Assembly (NCBI RefSeq): GCF_007992095.1
Contig: NZ_BJZP01000007.1
Span: forward strand, 62,001 to 126,000
From: Paenirhizobium naphthalenivorans
Lineage (GTDB): Bacteria; Pseudomonadota; Alphaproteobacteria; Rhizobiales; Rhizobiaceae
Direction of reading: 5' to 3'
DNA: 64,000 nt
The position numbers were made by a program, and so were the translations under genes. The notes below the pieces were generated by a model. It did not search any database. It saw nothing but the letters and a program-made list of their open reading frames with translations, and was not told the DNA's origin. Shown piece by piece: positions 47,441-57,314 of this stretch (position 1 is the stretch's first letter; each line of letters starts with the position of its first letter).

Positions 47441-47489
47441 CATGCGCGTTTCGTTTTGCCCGCCCTGGATGCCTTGAACCGGACCGAAT

Positions 47490-48233
47490 ATGTCGACAGC
47501 TGAGAACCGCGCCGTACCCGAGCATGTTGCGATCATTATGGATGGCAACGGGCGATGGGCAAGTGCGCGTGGGCTCCCGCGGACCTTCGGCCATCGCAAG
47601 GGCGTCGAGGCGGTGCGCGAAACGGTGCGGGCGGCGGCTGAGGTCGGTATTCGCTATCTCACGCTGTTTGCCTTCTCCTCGGAGAACTGGCGCCGGCCGG
47701 AGTCCGAGATCAACGATCTCTTTGGCCTGCTGAAGACCTTCATTCGCCGCGACCTCGCCGAACTGCACCGGGAGAACGTGCGTATTCGCATCATCGGTGA
47801 CCGCAGCACTCTGCGCGACGACATTCGCTCCCTTCTGCTCGAGGCGGAAGAGACGACACGTGACAATACCGGACTGACGGTGGTGATCGCCTTCAACTAC
47901 GGCGCCCGTGATGAGATCGCTCGGGCTGCGGCGCGACTTGCGGGCGAAGTCGCTGCCGGTCGGTTGCAGGCCGGGCAGATTGACGCGCAGATGATCGACG
48001 AAAACCTCGATACGGCCGATATTCCCGACCCGGATCTGATCATCCGCACCAGCGGCGAGGAGCGCCTGTCGAACTTCCTGCTGTGGCAAGCGGCCTATTC
48101 CGAGTTGATGTTCGTGCCCGAGCTTTGGCCAGATTTCAGCCGCGAGGTGTTTTTCGCCGCCCTCGAGCGCTTCAGTGCCCGCGACCGTCGTTTCGGCGGT
48201 CTGTCGGCCACGGCAGTGGCCTTGGGATCGTAG
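47490..48233 (+). CDS. uppS: isoprenyl (undecaprenyl) diphosphate synthase
   Basis: A 247-aa cis-prenyltransferase making the C55 carrier precursor for peptidoglycan and LPS. The catalytic motif [10 protein letters not shown] (Asp18) and [23 protein letters not shown] and the C-terminal [16 protein letters not shown] with [12 protein letters not shown] are complete. It lies 49 bases after frr. Confidence 0.96.
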   Translation: MSTAENRAVPEHVAIIMDGNGRWASARGLPRTFGHRKGVEAVRETVRAAAEVGIRYLTLFAFSSENWRRPESEINDLFGLLKTFIRRDLAELHRENVRIRIIGDRSTLRDDIRSLLLEAEETTRDNTGLTVVIAFNYGARDEIARAAARLAGEVAAGRLQAGQIDAQMIDENLDTADIPDPDLIIRTSGEERLSNFLLWQAAYSELMFVPELWPDFSREVFFAALERFSARDRRFGGLSATAVALGS

Positions 48234-48241
48234 GCGCAATC

Positions 48242-49075
48242 ATGAGCCGTGAACTGACACTCCGCGTCTATTCCGCCATCGTCATGGTCATTGTCGTTCT
48301 GGCGGCGACTTGGTTCGGCGGCCTGGCCTTTCGAATCCTGGCGGGCGCTATCGGCTTGCTCGTCTATTACGAATGGTCGTCGATGACCAAACTGGCCGAG
48401 CGGAGCATGCGGGGCCACGCTTTCGGTTGGCTCTCTCTCGCCGCGATTGTCGCCAACATGCTGTTCGGTGCACCGGATCTGACCGTTCCGCTCTTTGCCG
48501 GTCTTGCATTGACAGCCGTGCTGCCGGCGCTGACCGGCCATTGGAGTTGGTGGCAGCCCGGCGGCATTTTTTACTCGGGGCTGAGCGCGATCGCGCTTTC
48601 GGCGATCCGTGGCGACGATCAACTCGGTCTCGCGGCGATGATCTTCGTTTTTGCGGTCGTCTGGTCTACCGATATCCTCGCCTATTTCGTCGGACGCGCC
48701 ATCGGCGGCCCGAAGCTCGCGCCGCGCATATCGCCGGGCAAGACCTGGTCGGGCGCAATCGGCGGAACGGTTGCCGGCGTGCTGGGAGGCACTGCAGTGG
48801 CACTGTCCTTTTTCCAGTCGATCGATCTTTGGGTACCCTTTCTCGCCTTTTTCCTCTCGGTCTCCGGCCAGATCGGTGACCTGTTTGAATCCTTCATCAA
48901 GCGCCGGTTCGGCGTGAAGGATTCAAGTCACCTCATTCCAGGTCACGGCGGGGTGATGGACCGGGTCGATGCACTCGTATTTGCCTGTTTCGCCGCATTC
49001 TTTCTTGCGATAGGCTTCTCTGCTGTCGGCATGGGGGCTGTCGACTCTCTCGGTGCTTTCTTTTTCGGCTTCTAG
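48242..49075 (+). CDS. cdsA: phosphatidate cytidylyltransferase (CDP-diglyceride synthase)
   Basis: A 277-aa polytopic enzyme with about eight helices that makes CDP-diacylglycerol. The signature region is near the C-terminus: STDILAYFVGRAIGGPKLAP, SPGKTWSGAIGGTVAG and FGVKDSSHLIPGHGGVMDRVD. The ATG at 48242 lies 8 bases after the uppS stop; the longer in-frame start inside uppS is not plausible. Confidence 0.96.
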   Translation: MSRELTLRVYSAIVMVIVVLAATWFGGLAFRILAGAIGLLVYYEWSSMTKLAERSMRGHAFGWLSLAAIVANMLFGAPDLTVPLFAGLALTAVLPALTGHWSWWQPGGIFYSGLSAIALSAIRGDDQLGLAAMIFVFAVVWSTDILAYFVGRAIGGPKLAPRISPGKTWSGAIGGTVAGVLGGTAVALSFFQSIDLWVPFLAFFLSVSGQIGDLFESFIKRRFGVKDSSHLIPGHGGVMDRVDALVFACFAAFFLAIGFSAVGMGAVDSLGAFFFGF

Positions 49076-49103
49076 GGCCGGCTGGCGCCATGAATAGGAT
49101 CGA

Positions 49104-50240
49104 ATGATGGATCACGTTTCTGCCTTCTTCGGCTTTCTCGCCGGCTATATCCTTCCCTATGTTGTGGTGCTGTCTCTACTCGTCTTTGTGCACGAGCTTG
49201 GCCACTATCTTGCCGGACGCTGGTCGGGAATCCGCATTGTCGCGTTCTCGATCGGCTTCGGCCCTGAGCTTGCCGGTTTTACCGACAAGCACGGAACGCG
49301 TTGGAAACTGTCCGCCGTTCCGCTCGGCGGCTATGTGCGTTTCTATGGGGACGCCGATGCAGCGAGCCTGTCCGACGGCGACGAACTGGCGGTGATGACG
49401 CCGGAACAGCGTGCGCAGACTCTGGCCGGCGCCGCGCTATGGAAGCGCGCGGTCACGGTAGCTGCAGGTCCGATCGCCAACTTCATCGCCGCGATCGCCA
49501 TTTTCGCTGTCATGTTCGGCACTCAGGGCAAGCCGGTCGCCGATCCTGTTGTCGCCGAGGTGAAGCCTGACAGCGCCGCATATGAAGCCGGCGTTCAGCC
49601 GGGCGACCTTCTTGTGGCGCTTGACGGCAGCCACATCGAGACGTTCGACGACGTCGTGCGCTATATCAGTATGAGGCCAGAGATCCCGGTAGTCGTGACG
49701 GTCCGGCGCAATGGCGGTGAGATCGCGCTCGATATGGTGCCGCGCCGTACAGTGACCACCGACCGGTTCGGCAACAAGATGGAAGTCGGCCAGATCGGCA
49801 TCGTCACCAACCAGCAGAGCGGTAATTTCCGCATTGTGGAGCTGACGCCGGTGGAGGCGGTCGGCGAGGGCGTGTTACAGACTTGGCATATCGTCACCGG
49901 CACCTTTGACTATCTCTCGAATCTGATTGCCGGGCGGATGAATGCGGATCAGCTGGGCGGTCCGGTCCGGGTCGTGCAGGCCTCGGGCCAGATGGCCAGC
50001 TTGGGCATCGTCGCGCTGGTCAATCTCGCGGCCGTTCTCTCGGTTTCCCTGGGGCTGCTCAATTTGATGCCAGTTCCGGTCCTTGACGGCGGCCATCTAG
50101 TCCTCTACGCGCTTGAGGCAATTCGCGGCAAGCCCGTCGGGCAGAACGCTCAGGAAATCGCCTTTCGCATTGGCCTGGTCATGATCCTGTCGCTTATGGT
50201 GTTTGCAACCTGGAACGATATCAGCCGGTTAATCGGCTAG
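49104..50240 (+). CDS. rseP: site-2 zinc metalloprotease RseP
   Basis: A 378-aa intramembrane protease. The metal motif HELGH is in helix 1 (His30, Glu31, His34) and the LDG partner is in MPVPVLDGGHLVLYAL near the end. It has one PDZ domain in the middle (EVKPDSAAYEAGVQPGDLLVALDG) rather than the tandem pair of E. coli RseP, which has about 450 residues. It cleaves anti-sigma factors and leftover signal peptides. It starts with two adjacent ATGs. Confidence 0.95.
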   Translation: MMDHVSAFFGFLAGYILPYVVVLSLLVFVHELGHYLAGRWSGIRIVAFSIGFGPELAGFTDKHGTRWKLSAVPLGGYVRFYGDADAASLSDGDELAVMTPEQRAQTLAGAALWKRAVTVAAGPIANFIAAIAIFAVMFGTQGKPVADPVVAEVKPDSAAYEAGVQPGDLLVALDGSHIETFDDVVRYISMRPEIPVVVTVRRNGGEIALDMVPRRTVTTDRFGNKMEVGQIGIVTNQQSGNFRIVELTPVEAVGEGVLQTWHIVTGTFDYLSNLIAGRMNADQLGGPVRVVQASGQMASLGIVALVNLAAVLSVSLGLLNLMPVPVLDGGHLVLYALEAIRGKPVGQNAQEIAFRIGLVMILSLMVFATWNDISRLIG

Positions 50241-50455
50241 GCCAGGGTGCGAGCGCCGCAGACGAGGTCGGTTTGTTGCGTTGGAGAGGATTTGTTTACG
50301 ATGTTTCAAAGTCACAGTGGCGATTGGGTCACGCCTGTAAATGAAGTAAATGGAATTTAACCTCCGTACTTGCTTGTAGGATAAAAGCCGTTAAAACCAC
50401 ACAGGGCCGGAGTCGTCTGCGACTGCGGGGCAATGGAAAAAGGTTGAGAATACAC

Positions 50456-52810
50456 ATGAAGGCTGGTTCAAGATTTTTGAACGCGGTATCGGCGGTCGCG
50501 CTGTCTGCTGGTGTCGTTTCTTCGGGCGCAGGCATGGCTGTACTCGCATCGGCCGCAGTTGCCGAAGCTGCCGTGATCCAGCGTATTGAGGTCCGCGGTG
50601 CCCAGCGTGTCGGTGTCGATGCGGTGCGCTCCAACATCACCATCAAGCCTGGTCAGAGCTTTTCCAATGCCGATATCGACGAGTCGGTGAAGCGTCTTTA
50701 CGCGACCGGATTCTTTTCGGATGTGCGCATTTCCGTGTCTGGTGGTACGCTCGTTGTCAGCGTGTCCGAGAACCAATTGATCAATCAGGTTGTGTTCAAC
50801 GGCAACCGTAAGATCAAGGATGATAAGCTTCGCGGTTTCGTGCAGACGCAACCGATGGGTCCGTATAGCGAAAGTCTGGTGTCGGCCGACATCGCGCGTA
50901 TCAAAGAGGCGTATGCCGCCATTGGTCGTAGCGACGTTGAGGTTACGACCCAGGTTGTTACTGTGGCTGAGGGGCGCGTGAATCTGGCGTTTGTCATCAA
51001 TGAGGGTGACCGCACCAAGATCGACAAGATCACCTTCGTCGGGAATAGTGCTTATGGCGACACCCGTCTGGCTTCGGTCATTCAGACCAAGCGCTCTAAC
51101 ATGCTGTCCTTCTTGACTCGCAAGGATGTCTATAACGAGGACAAGCTCCGCGCTGATGAAGAGGCGTTGCGCCAGTTCTATTACAATCACGGCTACGCCG
51201 ACTTCCGTGTCATCTCTTCGGATGTGGCCTTGGATGCGTCGGGTAACGAATATGCCATCACCATTACGGTGGATGAGGGGCAGCGCTATAAGTTTGGCAA
51301 TATTTCGGTCGAATCCACTGTTGAAGGTGTTGATGGTGCCGACTTGGAGCGTTTGGTCGAAACGCGCGCGGGTAATACCTATAGCGCTCGCGACGTTCAG
51401 AAGTCGATGGAGGCTATCTCTCGGCGTGTTTCTTCCGCAGGTTATCCATTCGCCCGGGTGGTTCCGCGTGGCGATCGCAACTTCGAGAACAATACGATTG
51501 GCGTGACCTATATGGTCGATCAGGGCGAGCGCGCCTACGTCGAGCGTATCGAGATCCGTGGCAATACGCGTACTCGTGACTATGTCATTCGCCGCGAGTT
51601 TGACATTTCCGAAGGTGATGCGTTCAACCAGGAAACCATTAGCCGCGCCAAGCGACGTCTTGAGGCTCTGGGATACTTCACCTCGGTCAATATCTCGACT
51701 GCGCCGGGTAGTGCGTCGGATCGTGTCGTGGTTGTCGTTGATGTCGTGGATCAGCCGACAGGCGCTTTCAGTGTCGGTGCAGGCTACTCGGTCGGTGGCG
51801 ACGGTCTCATGCTGGAGGCTTCTGTCGAAGAGAAGAACTTCCTCGGTCGCGGTCAGTTTATCCGCGTTGCCGTTGGTGGCGGTCTGCAGAGCAGCCGGAC
51901 CTACAACTTCTCGTTCACTGAGCCTTATTTCCTCGGTTATCGTCTGGCCGCGGGCTTCGATCTATTCCGCAACGAGACCAGCAGCAACTCTGACTATAAA
52001 TATGAGGAGACCGGTGGAACGGTGCGCGTAACGGCGCCTATCACCGAAGAGCTGGCGACGACTGTTCGCTACACCTATAAGGAATTGAAGTACACGGAAG
52101 ACGGTGCCTACGGTGCGGACGGTCTGCCCTATACCGGCGACGACAGCATGTCGGCTCCTTATATCGATCTGATCGAGGGCAGCCCTTGGAGGCAGTCGAT
52201 CATCGGTCATTCTGTGGTCTACAACACGCTCGATGACCGCACCATGCCGCGCGAAGGCATTTACGCCAGCTTCACGCATGAATACGCTGGGATCGGTGGT
52301 GATTCCGAGTATTACAAGGTCTACGGCCGTGTTCGTTATTTCCAGACACTTTCGGATGAGTTGGACCTTGTCGGTTCGCTCAGTGCCGGTGCCGGCCATG
52401 TCGTCTCGACGGGCGATAATCTCAATGTCTTCGATCAGTTCCAGATCGGTGGCAAGGACCTGCGCGGCTTTGAGACCAACGGTATCGGTCCGCGTTTGAA
52501 TGGTGATCCGCTCGGTGGCACGACCTATTTCACCGCGTCGGCGGAAGTGAATTTCCCGCTGCCGGCCTTGCCGCAGGATCTTAACATCCGTGGCTCGTTT
52601 TTTGCTGATGCCGGCACGCTTTACGGTAACGACGTAAGCAATAGCGCCGGTGTCGTCGGAACGGACATGTCTATGCGTGCGTCGCTCGGTGCGGGTATCC
52701 TTTGGCTGTCGCCGTTCGGGCCGTTGCGCTTCGACTACGCGGTTCCGGTTGTCAAGGAAGACTTCGACAAGGTTCAGAACTTCCGCTTTAGCATGGCGAG
52801 CTCGTTCTAA
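50456..52810 (+). CDS. bamA: outer membrane assembly factor BamA
   Basis: A 784-aa Omp85-family protein that inserts beta-barrels in the outer membrane. A signal peptide (cleavage near ASAAVAEA, residue 38) is followed by five POTRA domains (for example [20 protein letters not shown] and VRRIEIRGN-like [20 protein letters not shown]) and a C-terminal 16-stranded barrel (starting near [18 protein letters not shown]). The barrel signature GNFRL-type loop is [14 protein letters not shown], and the protein ends with the aromatic FRFSMASSF. Codons are often T-ended, as in strongly expressed genes. The ATG at 50456 follows AAAAAGG. It lies 215 bases after rseP and may have an additional promoter. 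Confidence 0.97.
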   Translation: MKAGSRFLNAVSAVALSAGVVSSGAGMAVLASAAVAEAAVIQRIEVRGAQRVGVDAVRSNITIKPGQSFSNADIDESVKRLYATGFFSDVRISVSGGTLVVSVSENQLINQVVFNGNRKIKDDKLRGFVQTQPMGPYSESLVSADIARIKEAYAAIGRSDVEVTTQVVTVAEGRVNLAFVINEGDRTKIDKITFVGNSAYGDTRLASVIQTKRSNMLSFLTRKDVYNEDKLRADEEALRQFYYNHGYADFRVISSDVALDASGNEYAITITVDEGQRYKFGNISVESTVEGVDGADLERLVETRAGNTYSARDVQKSMEAISRRVSSAGYPFARVVPRGDRNFENNTIGVTYMVDQGERAYVERIEIRGNTRTRDYVIRREFDISEGDAFNQETISRAKRRLEALGYFTSVNISTAPGSASDRVVVVVDVVDQPTGAFSVGAGYSVGGDGLMLEASVEEKNFLGRGQFIRVAVGGGLQSSRTYNFSFTEPYFLGYRLAAGFDLFRNETSSNSDYKYEETGGTVRVTAPITEELATTVRYTYKELKYTEDGAYGADGLPYTGDDSMSAPYIDLIEGSPWRQSIIGHSVVYNTLDDRTMPREGIYASFTHEYAGIGGDSEYYKVYGRVRYFQTLSDELDLVGSLSAGAGHVVSTGDNLNVFDQFQIGGKDLRGFETNGIGPRLNGDPLGGTTYFTASAEVNFPLPALPQDLNIRGSFFADAGTLYGNDVSNSAGVVGTDMSMRASLGAGILWLSPFGPLRFDYAVPVVKEDFDKVQNFRFSMASSF

Positions 52811-52859
52811 GGTCTGCAGTCCAGAGCTGCTGGTTGGTAACGTTCTGGGGCTTTGGCTG

Positions 52860-53921
52860 ATGGAGCATAATCATTTCTTTCCGCCCCGTGAGGGGATCTC
52901 TCTAGCGTCGCTTGCGACGCAGATCGGGGCGGAACTTCACGATATTGGTGCGTCCGAGCGGTTGATCCGTTCGGTTGCCCCTGTCTATAGAGCGAAGCAG
53001 GGTGATATCTGCTACATTCTATCGCGTCGTAGCAAACAAGAGTTGGACACTTGTGAGGCTTCGGCCATCTTGTGCGACAAGGCGCTCGCTCCGATCATTC
53101 CTGCCCATATTCCCGTTCTCCTGACGTCATCGCCTGCCACGGCTTTTGCCTTCGCGGGAGCATTGCTCTTTCCGTCTGCCATGCGTCCGGTTGCCATTTC
53201 GCCGGCGATGTCCGGCGTTTCGCCCGCTGCCTTCGTCGACCCTTCGGCACGGCTGGAAGCGGATGTGCTGGTCGAACCGATGGCTGTGATTGGCGCTGAT
53301 GCCGAGATCGGTGAGGGCTGTCGCATCGGGCCCGGTGCGGTGATCGGAGCAGGTGTGAAGATCGGGCGTGGCTGCACCATTGCTGGCGGCGCGACCGTCC
53401 AGTCGGCTCTCATTGGCAACAATGTCATAATTCATAATGGCGCGCGTATTGGTCAGGACGGTTTCGGCTATGCGCCAGGCCCGCGCGGCATGCTAAAGAT
53501 TGTCCAGGTTGGCCGCGTCATCATTCAGGATCATGTCGAAATCGGCGCCAACACGACGATTGATCGTGGCACGATGGACGATACGGTGATCGGCGAGGGG
53601 ACGAAGATCGACAATCTCGTGCAGATCGGCCACAACGTGCGCATCGGCCGGCACTGCGGTATTGTCGCTCAGGTTGGCATAGCCGGCAGCACGAAGGTTG
53701 GCGACGGCGTAATGATCGGTGGCGCGTCGGGCGTCAACGGCCATATCACGATCGGCGATGGCGCGCAGATCGCAGCGATGAGCGGGGTTCTCGCCGACGT
53801 TCCACCGGGCGAGCGTTACGGTGGCGTGCCGGCGCGCCCGTTGAAGGATTTTCTAAAGGATGTGGCGGCGTCGCTAAGCCAAGCCGAGAGCCGCAAGCAT
53901 AAAGGGGGGAAGAATGACTGA
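52860..53921 (+). CDS. lpxD: UDP-3-O-(3-hydroxyacyl)glucosamine N-acyltransferase
   Basis: A 353-aa lipid A enzyme adding the N-linked hydroxyacyl chain. An N-terminal uridine-binding domain (to about residue 100) precedes a long left-handed beta-helix of hexapeptide repeats ([20 protein letters not shown] and so on) with the catalytic histidine region [21 protein letters not shown]. The ATG at 52860 is preceded by no strong ribosome binding site, only TTGG. It overlaps fabZ by 8 bases. Confidence 0.96.
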   Translation: MEHNHFFPPREGISLASLATQIGAELHDIGASERLIRSVAPVYRAKQGDICYILSRRSKQELDTCEASAILCDKALAPIIPAHIPVLLTSSPATAFAFAGALLFPSAMRPVAISPAMSGVSPAAFVDPSARLEADVLVEPMAVIGADAEIGEGCRIGPGAVIGAGVKIGRGCTIAGGATVQSALIGNNVIIHNGARIGQDGFGYAPGPRGMLKIVQVGRVIIQDHVEIGANTTIDRGTMDDTVIGEGTKIDNLVQIGHNVRIGRHCGIVAQVGIAGSTKVGDGVMIGGASGVNGHITIGDGAQIAAMSGVLADVPPGERYGGVPARPLKDFLKDVAASLSQAESRKHKGGKND

Positions 53922-54381
53922 TCAGGTAAAGACCGAGCTTGGGTCGGCCGATATCCTTGAGATCATGAAGCTCTTACCTCATCGCTATCCTTTCCTGCTG
54001 GTCGACCGGATCATCGAGATCGATGGTGACGATTCGGCGATCGGCATCAAGAATGTCACCGCCAACGAGCCGCATTTCACAGGCCATTTTCCCGAATCGC
54101 CAATTATGCCCGGCGTACTTTTGATCGAGGGCATGGCGCAGACGGCGGGCGCGATCTGTGCGCGCAAGCAGGGTGAGGGTGGCAATCTCGTCTACTTCAT
54201 GACCATCGATAACGCGCGTTTCCGCAAGCCCGTCGTTCCCGGTGATCGCGTCGAATTCCATGTGGTCAAGCAGAAGCAGCGCGGCAATATCTGGAAATTC
54301 CATTGCGACGCCAAGGTTGACGGGGCGCTTGCCGCAGAGGCTGATATCGGCGCGATGATCATGCGCAAGGACGCGAAATGA
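53914..54381 (+). CDS. fabZ: 3-hydroxyacyl-ACP dehydratase FabZ
   Basis: A 155-aa hotdog-fold dehydratase of fatty-acid synthesis. The catalytic histidine is in [15 protein letters not shown] and the glutamate in [12 protein letters not shown]. The N-terminal [20 protein letters not shown] is standard. It lies inside the lipid A cluster and overlaps lpxD and, by ATGA, lpxA. It competes with LpxA for 3-hydroxyacyl-ACP. Confidence 0.97.
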   Translation: MTDQVKTELGSADILEIMKLLPHRYPFLLVDRIIEIDGDDSAIGIKNVTANEPHFTGHFPESPIMPGVLLIEGMAQTAGAICARKQGEGGNLVYFMTIDNARFRKPVVPGDRVEFHVVKQKQRGNIWKFHCDAKVDGALAAEADIGAMIMRKDAK

Positions 54382-55193
54382 GCAAGATCGGGCAAGGCGC
54401 CATCATTCACCCCATGGCGGTCGTTGAAGATGGTGCCGTGATCGGTGAAAATGCCAAGATCGGTCCTTTCTGCTATGTCGGCCCACATGTGACGCTCGGC
54501 GACTGTTGTGAATTGCTGCCGCATGCGGTGGTGACCGGCCGGACGACGATTGGCGGTAACGCCAGGATATTCCCGAATGCGGTAATCGGGGCCGACCCGC
54601 AGAGCATTCACCACGCCGGCGAGGAAACCACGCTGACGATTGGTGATAATTGCACCATGCGCGAAGGCGTGACGATGAACACCGGAACCGCCGAAGGTGG
54701 TGGGAAGACGGTGGTCGGTGACAACAATCTCTTCCTTGCCAATTCGCACGTAGCGCATGACTGTCAACTCGGCAGCAACATCATCCTGTCGAACAATGTC
54801 ATGCTGGCGGGCCATGTGAAGGTTGAGGACCGGGTCATTCTCGGTGGCGGTGCGGCCGTACACCAGTTTACCCGCATCGGTCGTCAGGCGTTTATTGGCG
54901 GTCTTTCGGCCGTGAGCTATGATGTCATTCCCTACGGCATGCTGAACGGCAATCCGGGCTTGCTTGGTGGCTTGAACGTGGTCGGCATGACGCGCGCCGG
55001 CATCGCGCGGTCGGTGATCCATGAGGTGCGCCGCGCCTACAAGCAGATCTTCGAGGGGGAGGGCTCTGCCCGAGTCAACGCTGCCGCCCTTCGTGACCAA
55101 TATCTCGATTGTCCGCCGGTCCTGGAAATCCTTGATTTCATCGCAGCCGAAAGCGATCGCGCGCTGTCGTCGCCGTTTCGCGGCAAGAGTTGA
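54378..55193 (+). CDS. lpxA: UDP-N-acetylglucosamine 3-O-acyltransferase
   Basis: A 271-aa first enzyme of lipid A synthesis. Hexapeptide repeats ([33 protein letters not shown]) lead to the catalytic histidine in [15 protein letters not shown], then [19 protein letters not shown]. The C-terminal helical domain is normal. Confidence 0.97.
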   Translation: MSKIGQGAIIHPMAVVEDGAVIGENAKIGPFCYVGPHVTLGDCCELLPHAVVTGRTTIGGNARIFPNAVIGADPQSIHHAGEETTLTIGDNCTMREGVTMNTGTAEGGGKTVVGDNNLFLANSHVAHDCQLGSNIILSNNVMLAGHVKVEDRVILGGGAAVHQFTRIGRQAFIGGLSAVSYDVIPYGMLNGNPGLLGGLNVVGMTRAGIARSVIHEVRRAYKQIFEGEGSARVNAAALRDQYLDCPPVLEILDFIAAESDRALSSPFRGKS

Positions 55194-55198
55194 TCGTC

Positions 55199-56074
55199 AT
55201 GGCACCGTCAGGGGCTCAGCAAGGCCGTCTGGCTATCGTCGCCGGCGGTGGCTTCCTGCCTCTCTATGTTGCCGAAGCGGCGCGCCTGGCGGGCGAGAAT
55301 CCTTTTATCCTCAGGCTGCGGGACGAAGCCGACCAGCAGTGGCAGGGCTTTGACACGGCCGTGATCGGGGTTGGCGACATGGCCGGCCTTTCGGCACTAC
55401 TGAAGACCCAGGGCATCGATCGTGTGGTGCTGTCGGGCGGCGTCAAGCGCCGGCCCGCCTTCGGCGAGATGCGGGTCAATCTGAAATCGCTGCTGAAACT
55501 GCCGATGGCGGTCAAAACCCTGCTGGCAGGCGGCGACGACGTCGTGCTGAAAATGGTGATCGGTCTGATTGAGGCGCAGGGGTGTCGGGTGATCGGTGCG
55601 CACGAGATCGCGCCGGACCTGCTGGCGGAGACAGGCGCCATCGGCGCGATCCAGCCGACGGCGGACGACTGGCGTGACATCGAACGCGGCGCCGAAGCTG
55701 CCGAAGCGCTCGGCCGGCTTGATGTTGGCCAGGGCGCGGTGAGCGTTGGCGGCCGTATCGTCGCGCTTGAGGGCGTCGAGGGGACCGATTCCATGCTGGA
55801 ACGTGTTGCTCATCTGCGCGCTGAAAAACGCATTTCGCAGCGGCGCAAGGGCGTGCTCGTCAAACTCTGCAAGCCGCAGCAGGACCTGCGTGCCGACCTG
55901 CCGTCGATCGGTCGCTCGACCATCGACAATGCCCGCAAGGCCGGTCTGGCCGGCGTGGCGGTCGAGGCTGGCCGCGCATTGGTGATCGAGCGCGAGGCGG
56001 TGATCAAGGCCGCCAACGACGCCGGCCTGTTCGTCATCGGCATTGACCGCGGCTTGACGGGAGGCAGGGAATGA
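55199..56074 (+). CDS. lpxI: UDP-2,3-diacylglucosamine pyrophosphatase LpxI (DUF1009)
   Basis: A 291-aa alphaproteobacterial replacement for LpxH, which cleaves UDP-2,3-diacylglucosamine to lipid X. It has the family core RLAIVAGGGFLPLYVAEAAR, VVLSGGVKRRPAFGEMRVN, GDDVVLKMVIGLIEAQG and GIDRGL near the end. The ATG at 55199 lies 5 bases after the lpxA stop; a TTG at 55190 overlapping lpxA is an alternative. It overlaps lpxB by ATGA. Confidence 0.95.
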   Translation: MAPSGAQQGRLAIVAGGGFLPLYVAEAARLAGENPFILRLRDEADQQWQGFDTAVIGVGDMAGLSALLKTQGIDRVVLSGGVKRRPAFGEMRVNLKSLLKLPMAVKTLLAGGDDVVLKMVIGLIEAQGCRVIGAHEIAPDLLAETGAIGAIQPTADDWRDIERGAEAAEALGRLDVGQGAVSVGGRIVALEGVEGTDSMLERVAHLRAEKRISQRRKGVLVKLCKPQQDLRADLPSIGRSTIDNARKAGLAGVAVEAGRALVIEREAVIKAANDAGLFVIGIDRGLTGGRE

Positions 56075-57246
56075 CTGGCAAGCCCTTGAAGGTCGCTGTG
56101 ATAGCCGGTGAAGTGTCGGGAGACCTGCTGGGCGCTGATCTGGTCGCCGCGCTGAAGGTGCGCCATAGTGGCCCGATCGAACTCTTCGGCGTTGGTGGCG
56201 ATGCGCTTGAGCGACAGGGCCTCACGTCTCTATTCGACTTCTCCGAGCTTTCGGTCATGGGCATCACGCAGGTTCTGTCGCGCCTGCCGCGCTTCATCCG
56301 GTTGATCGGGTTGACGGCGAAGGCGATCGTCAAAGCCAAGCCTGATCTGCTGCTGATTGTCGACAGTCCCGATTTCACCCATCGCGTGGCGAAAAAGGTG
56401 CGCCAAGCGCTGCCCGATCTACCGGTGGTCGACTATGTATGCCCGAGCGTCTGGGCTTGGAAGGAGTACCGCGCCAAGGCCATGATGGCTTATGTCGACG
56501 AGGTGCTCGCCGTCTTGCCGTTCGAGCCGCAGGTGATGCGCGATCTTGGTGGTCCGCCAACCCATTTTGTCGGGCATCGGCTGACCACGCACGCCAGACT
56601 GGTCGAGACGCGCCACCTGCGCAATGAGCGCGCACCGAGGATGCCGGGAGAGCCGCACACCATTGTGTTGTTACCTGGTTCGCGCGGTGCGGAAGTGTCC
56701 TTGTTGCTTCCGGTATTCGGCGGCGCGGTGCGCGAGTTCGTGGCTCGCAACGGCCCGACGCGTTTCCTTCTGCCCACCGTTCCGCGCCAGGAACAGCGCG
56801 TGCGCGCGATCATCGCCGATTGGCCCGACAAGCCTGAGATCTTGCTCGGCGACGATGCCAAGTGGCAGGCGTTCGCCGAGGCCGACGCGGCGATGGCCGC
56901 CTCCGGCACGGTCATTCTCGAACTGGCGCTGGCGACGGTTCCTGTGGTCTCGGCCTATAAGACCGACTGGCTGATCCGTCTTTTAAGCAGCCGGATCAAG
57001 ACCTGGACGGGTGCGCTGCCCAATCTGATCGCCGATTATGCAGTGGTGCCGGAATACGTCAATGATGTCGTCCGCCCTGCAAGCCTGGTGCGTTGGGCCG
57101 AGCGGCTATCCAGCGATAGCCTGCAGCGCCGCGCCATGCTCGAGGGATATGATCTGGCATGGCAGCGCCTTCAGACCGAACGGCCAGCCGGCGAAGAGGG
57201 GGCATCCATCGTGCTCGATTTGCTGACCCGCCGCGGCGTTCTCTAG
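56071..57246 (+). CDS. lpxB: lipid-A-disaccharide synthase
   Basis: A 391-aa GT19 glycosyltransferase condensing lipid X with UDP-2,3-diacylglucosamine. It has VAVIAGEVSGDLLGADLVAAL, SVMGITQVLSRLPRF, LLIVDSPDFTHRVAKKV, VDYVCPSVWAWKEYRA and LPGSRGAEVSLLLPVF, plus the acceptor region MAASGTVILELALATVPVV. It ends the cluster; a stem-loop follows at 57265. Confidence 0.96.
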   Translation: MTGKPLKVAVIAGEVSGDLLGADLVAALKVRHSGPIELFGVGGDALERQGLTSLFDFSELSVMGITQVLSRLPRFIRLIGLTAKAIVKAKPDLLLIVDSPDFTHRVAKKVRQALPDLPVVDYVCPSVWAWKEYRAKAMMAYVDEVLAVLPFEPQVMRDLGGPPTHFVGHRLTTHARLVETRHLRNERAPRMPGEPHTIVLLPGSRGAEVSLLLPVFGGAVREFVARNGPTRFLLPTVPRQEQRVRAIIADWPDKPEILLGDDAKWQAFAEADAAMAASGTVILELALATVPVVSAYKTDWLIRLLSSRIKTWTGALPNLIADYAVVPEYVNDVVRPASLVRWAERLSSDSLQRRAMLEGYDLAWQRLQTERPAGEEGASIVLDLLTRRGVL

Positions 57247-57264
57247 GGAGACTCCAGCAAAACC

Positions 57265-57307
57265 GGGCGGGCGGGTTAGCGTGCAGAGATACGCTAAACA
57301 CGCCCGC
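57265..57307. terminator. bidirectional stem-loop between convergent lpxB and glycosyltransferase genes
   Basis: TTAGCGT (57276-57282) pairs with ACGCTAA (57291-57297), and GCGGG (57271-57275) with CCCGC (57303-57307) across a short bulge. A T-rich CTTTATT follows on the plus strand. Confidence 0.55.
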
Positions 57308-57314
57308 TGCTTTA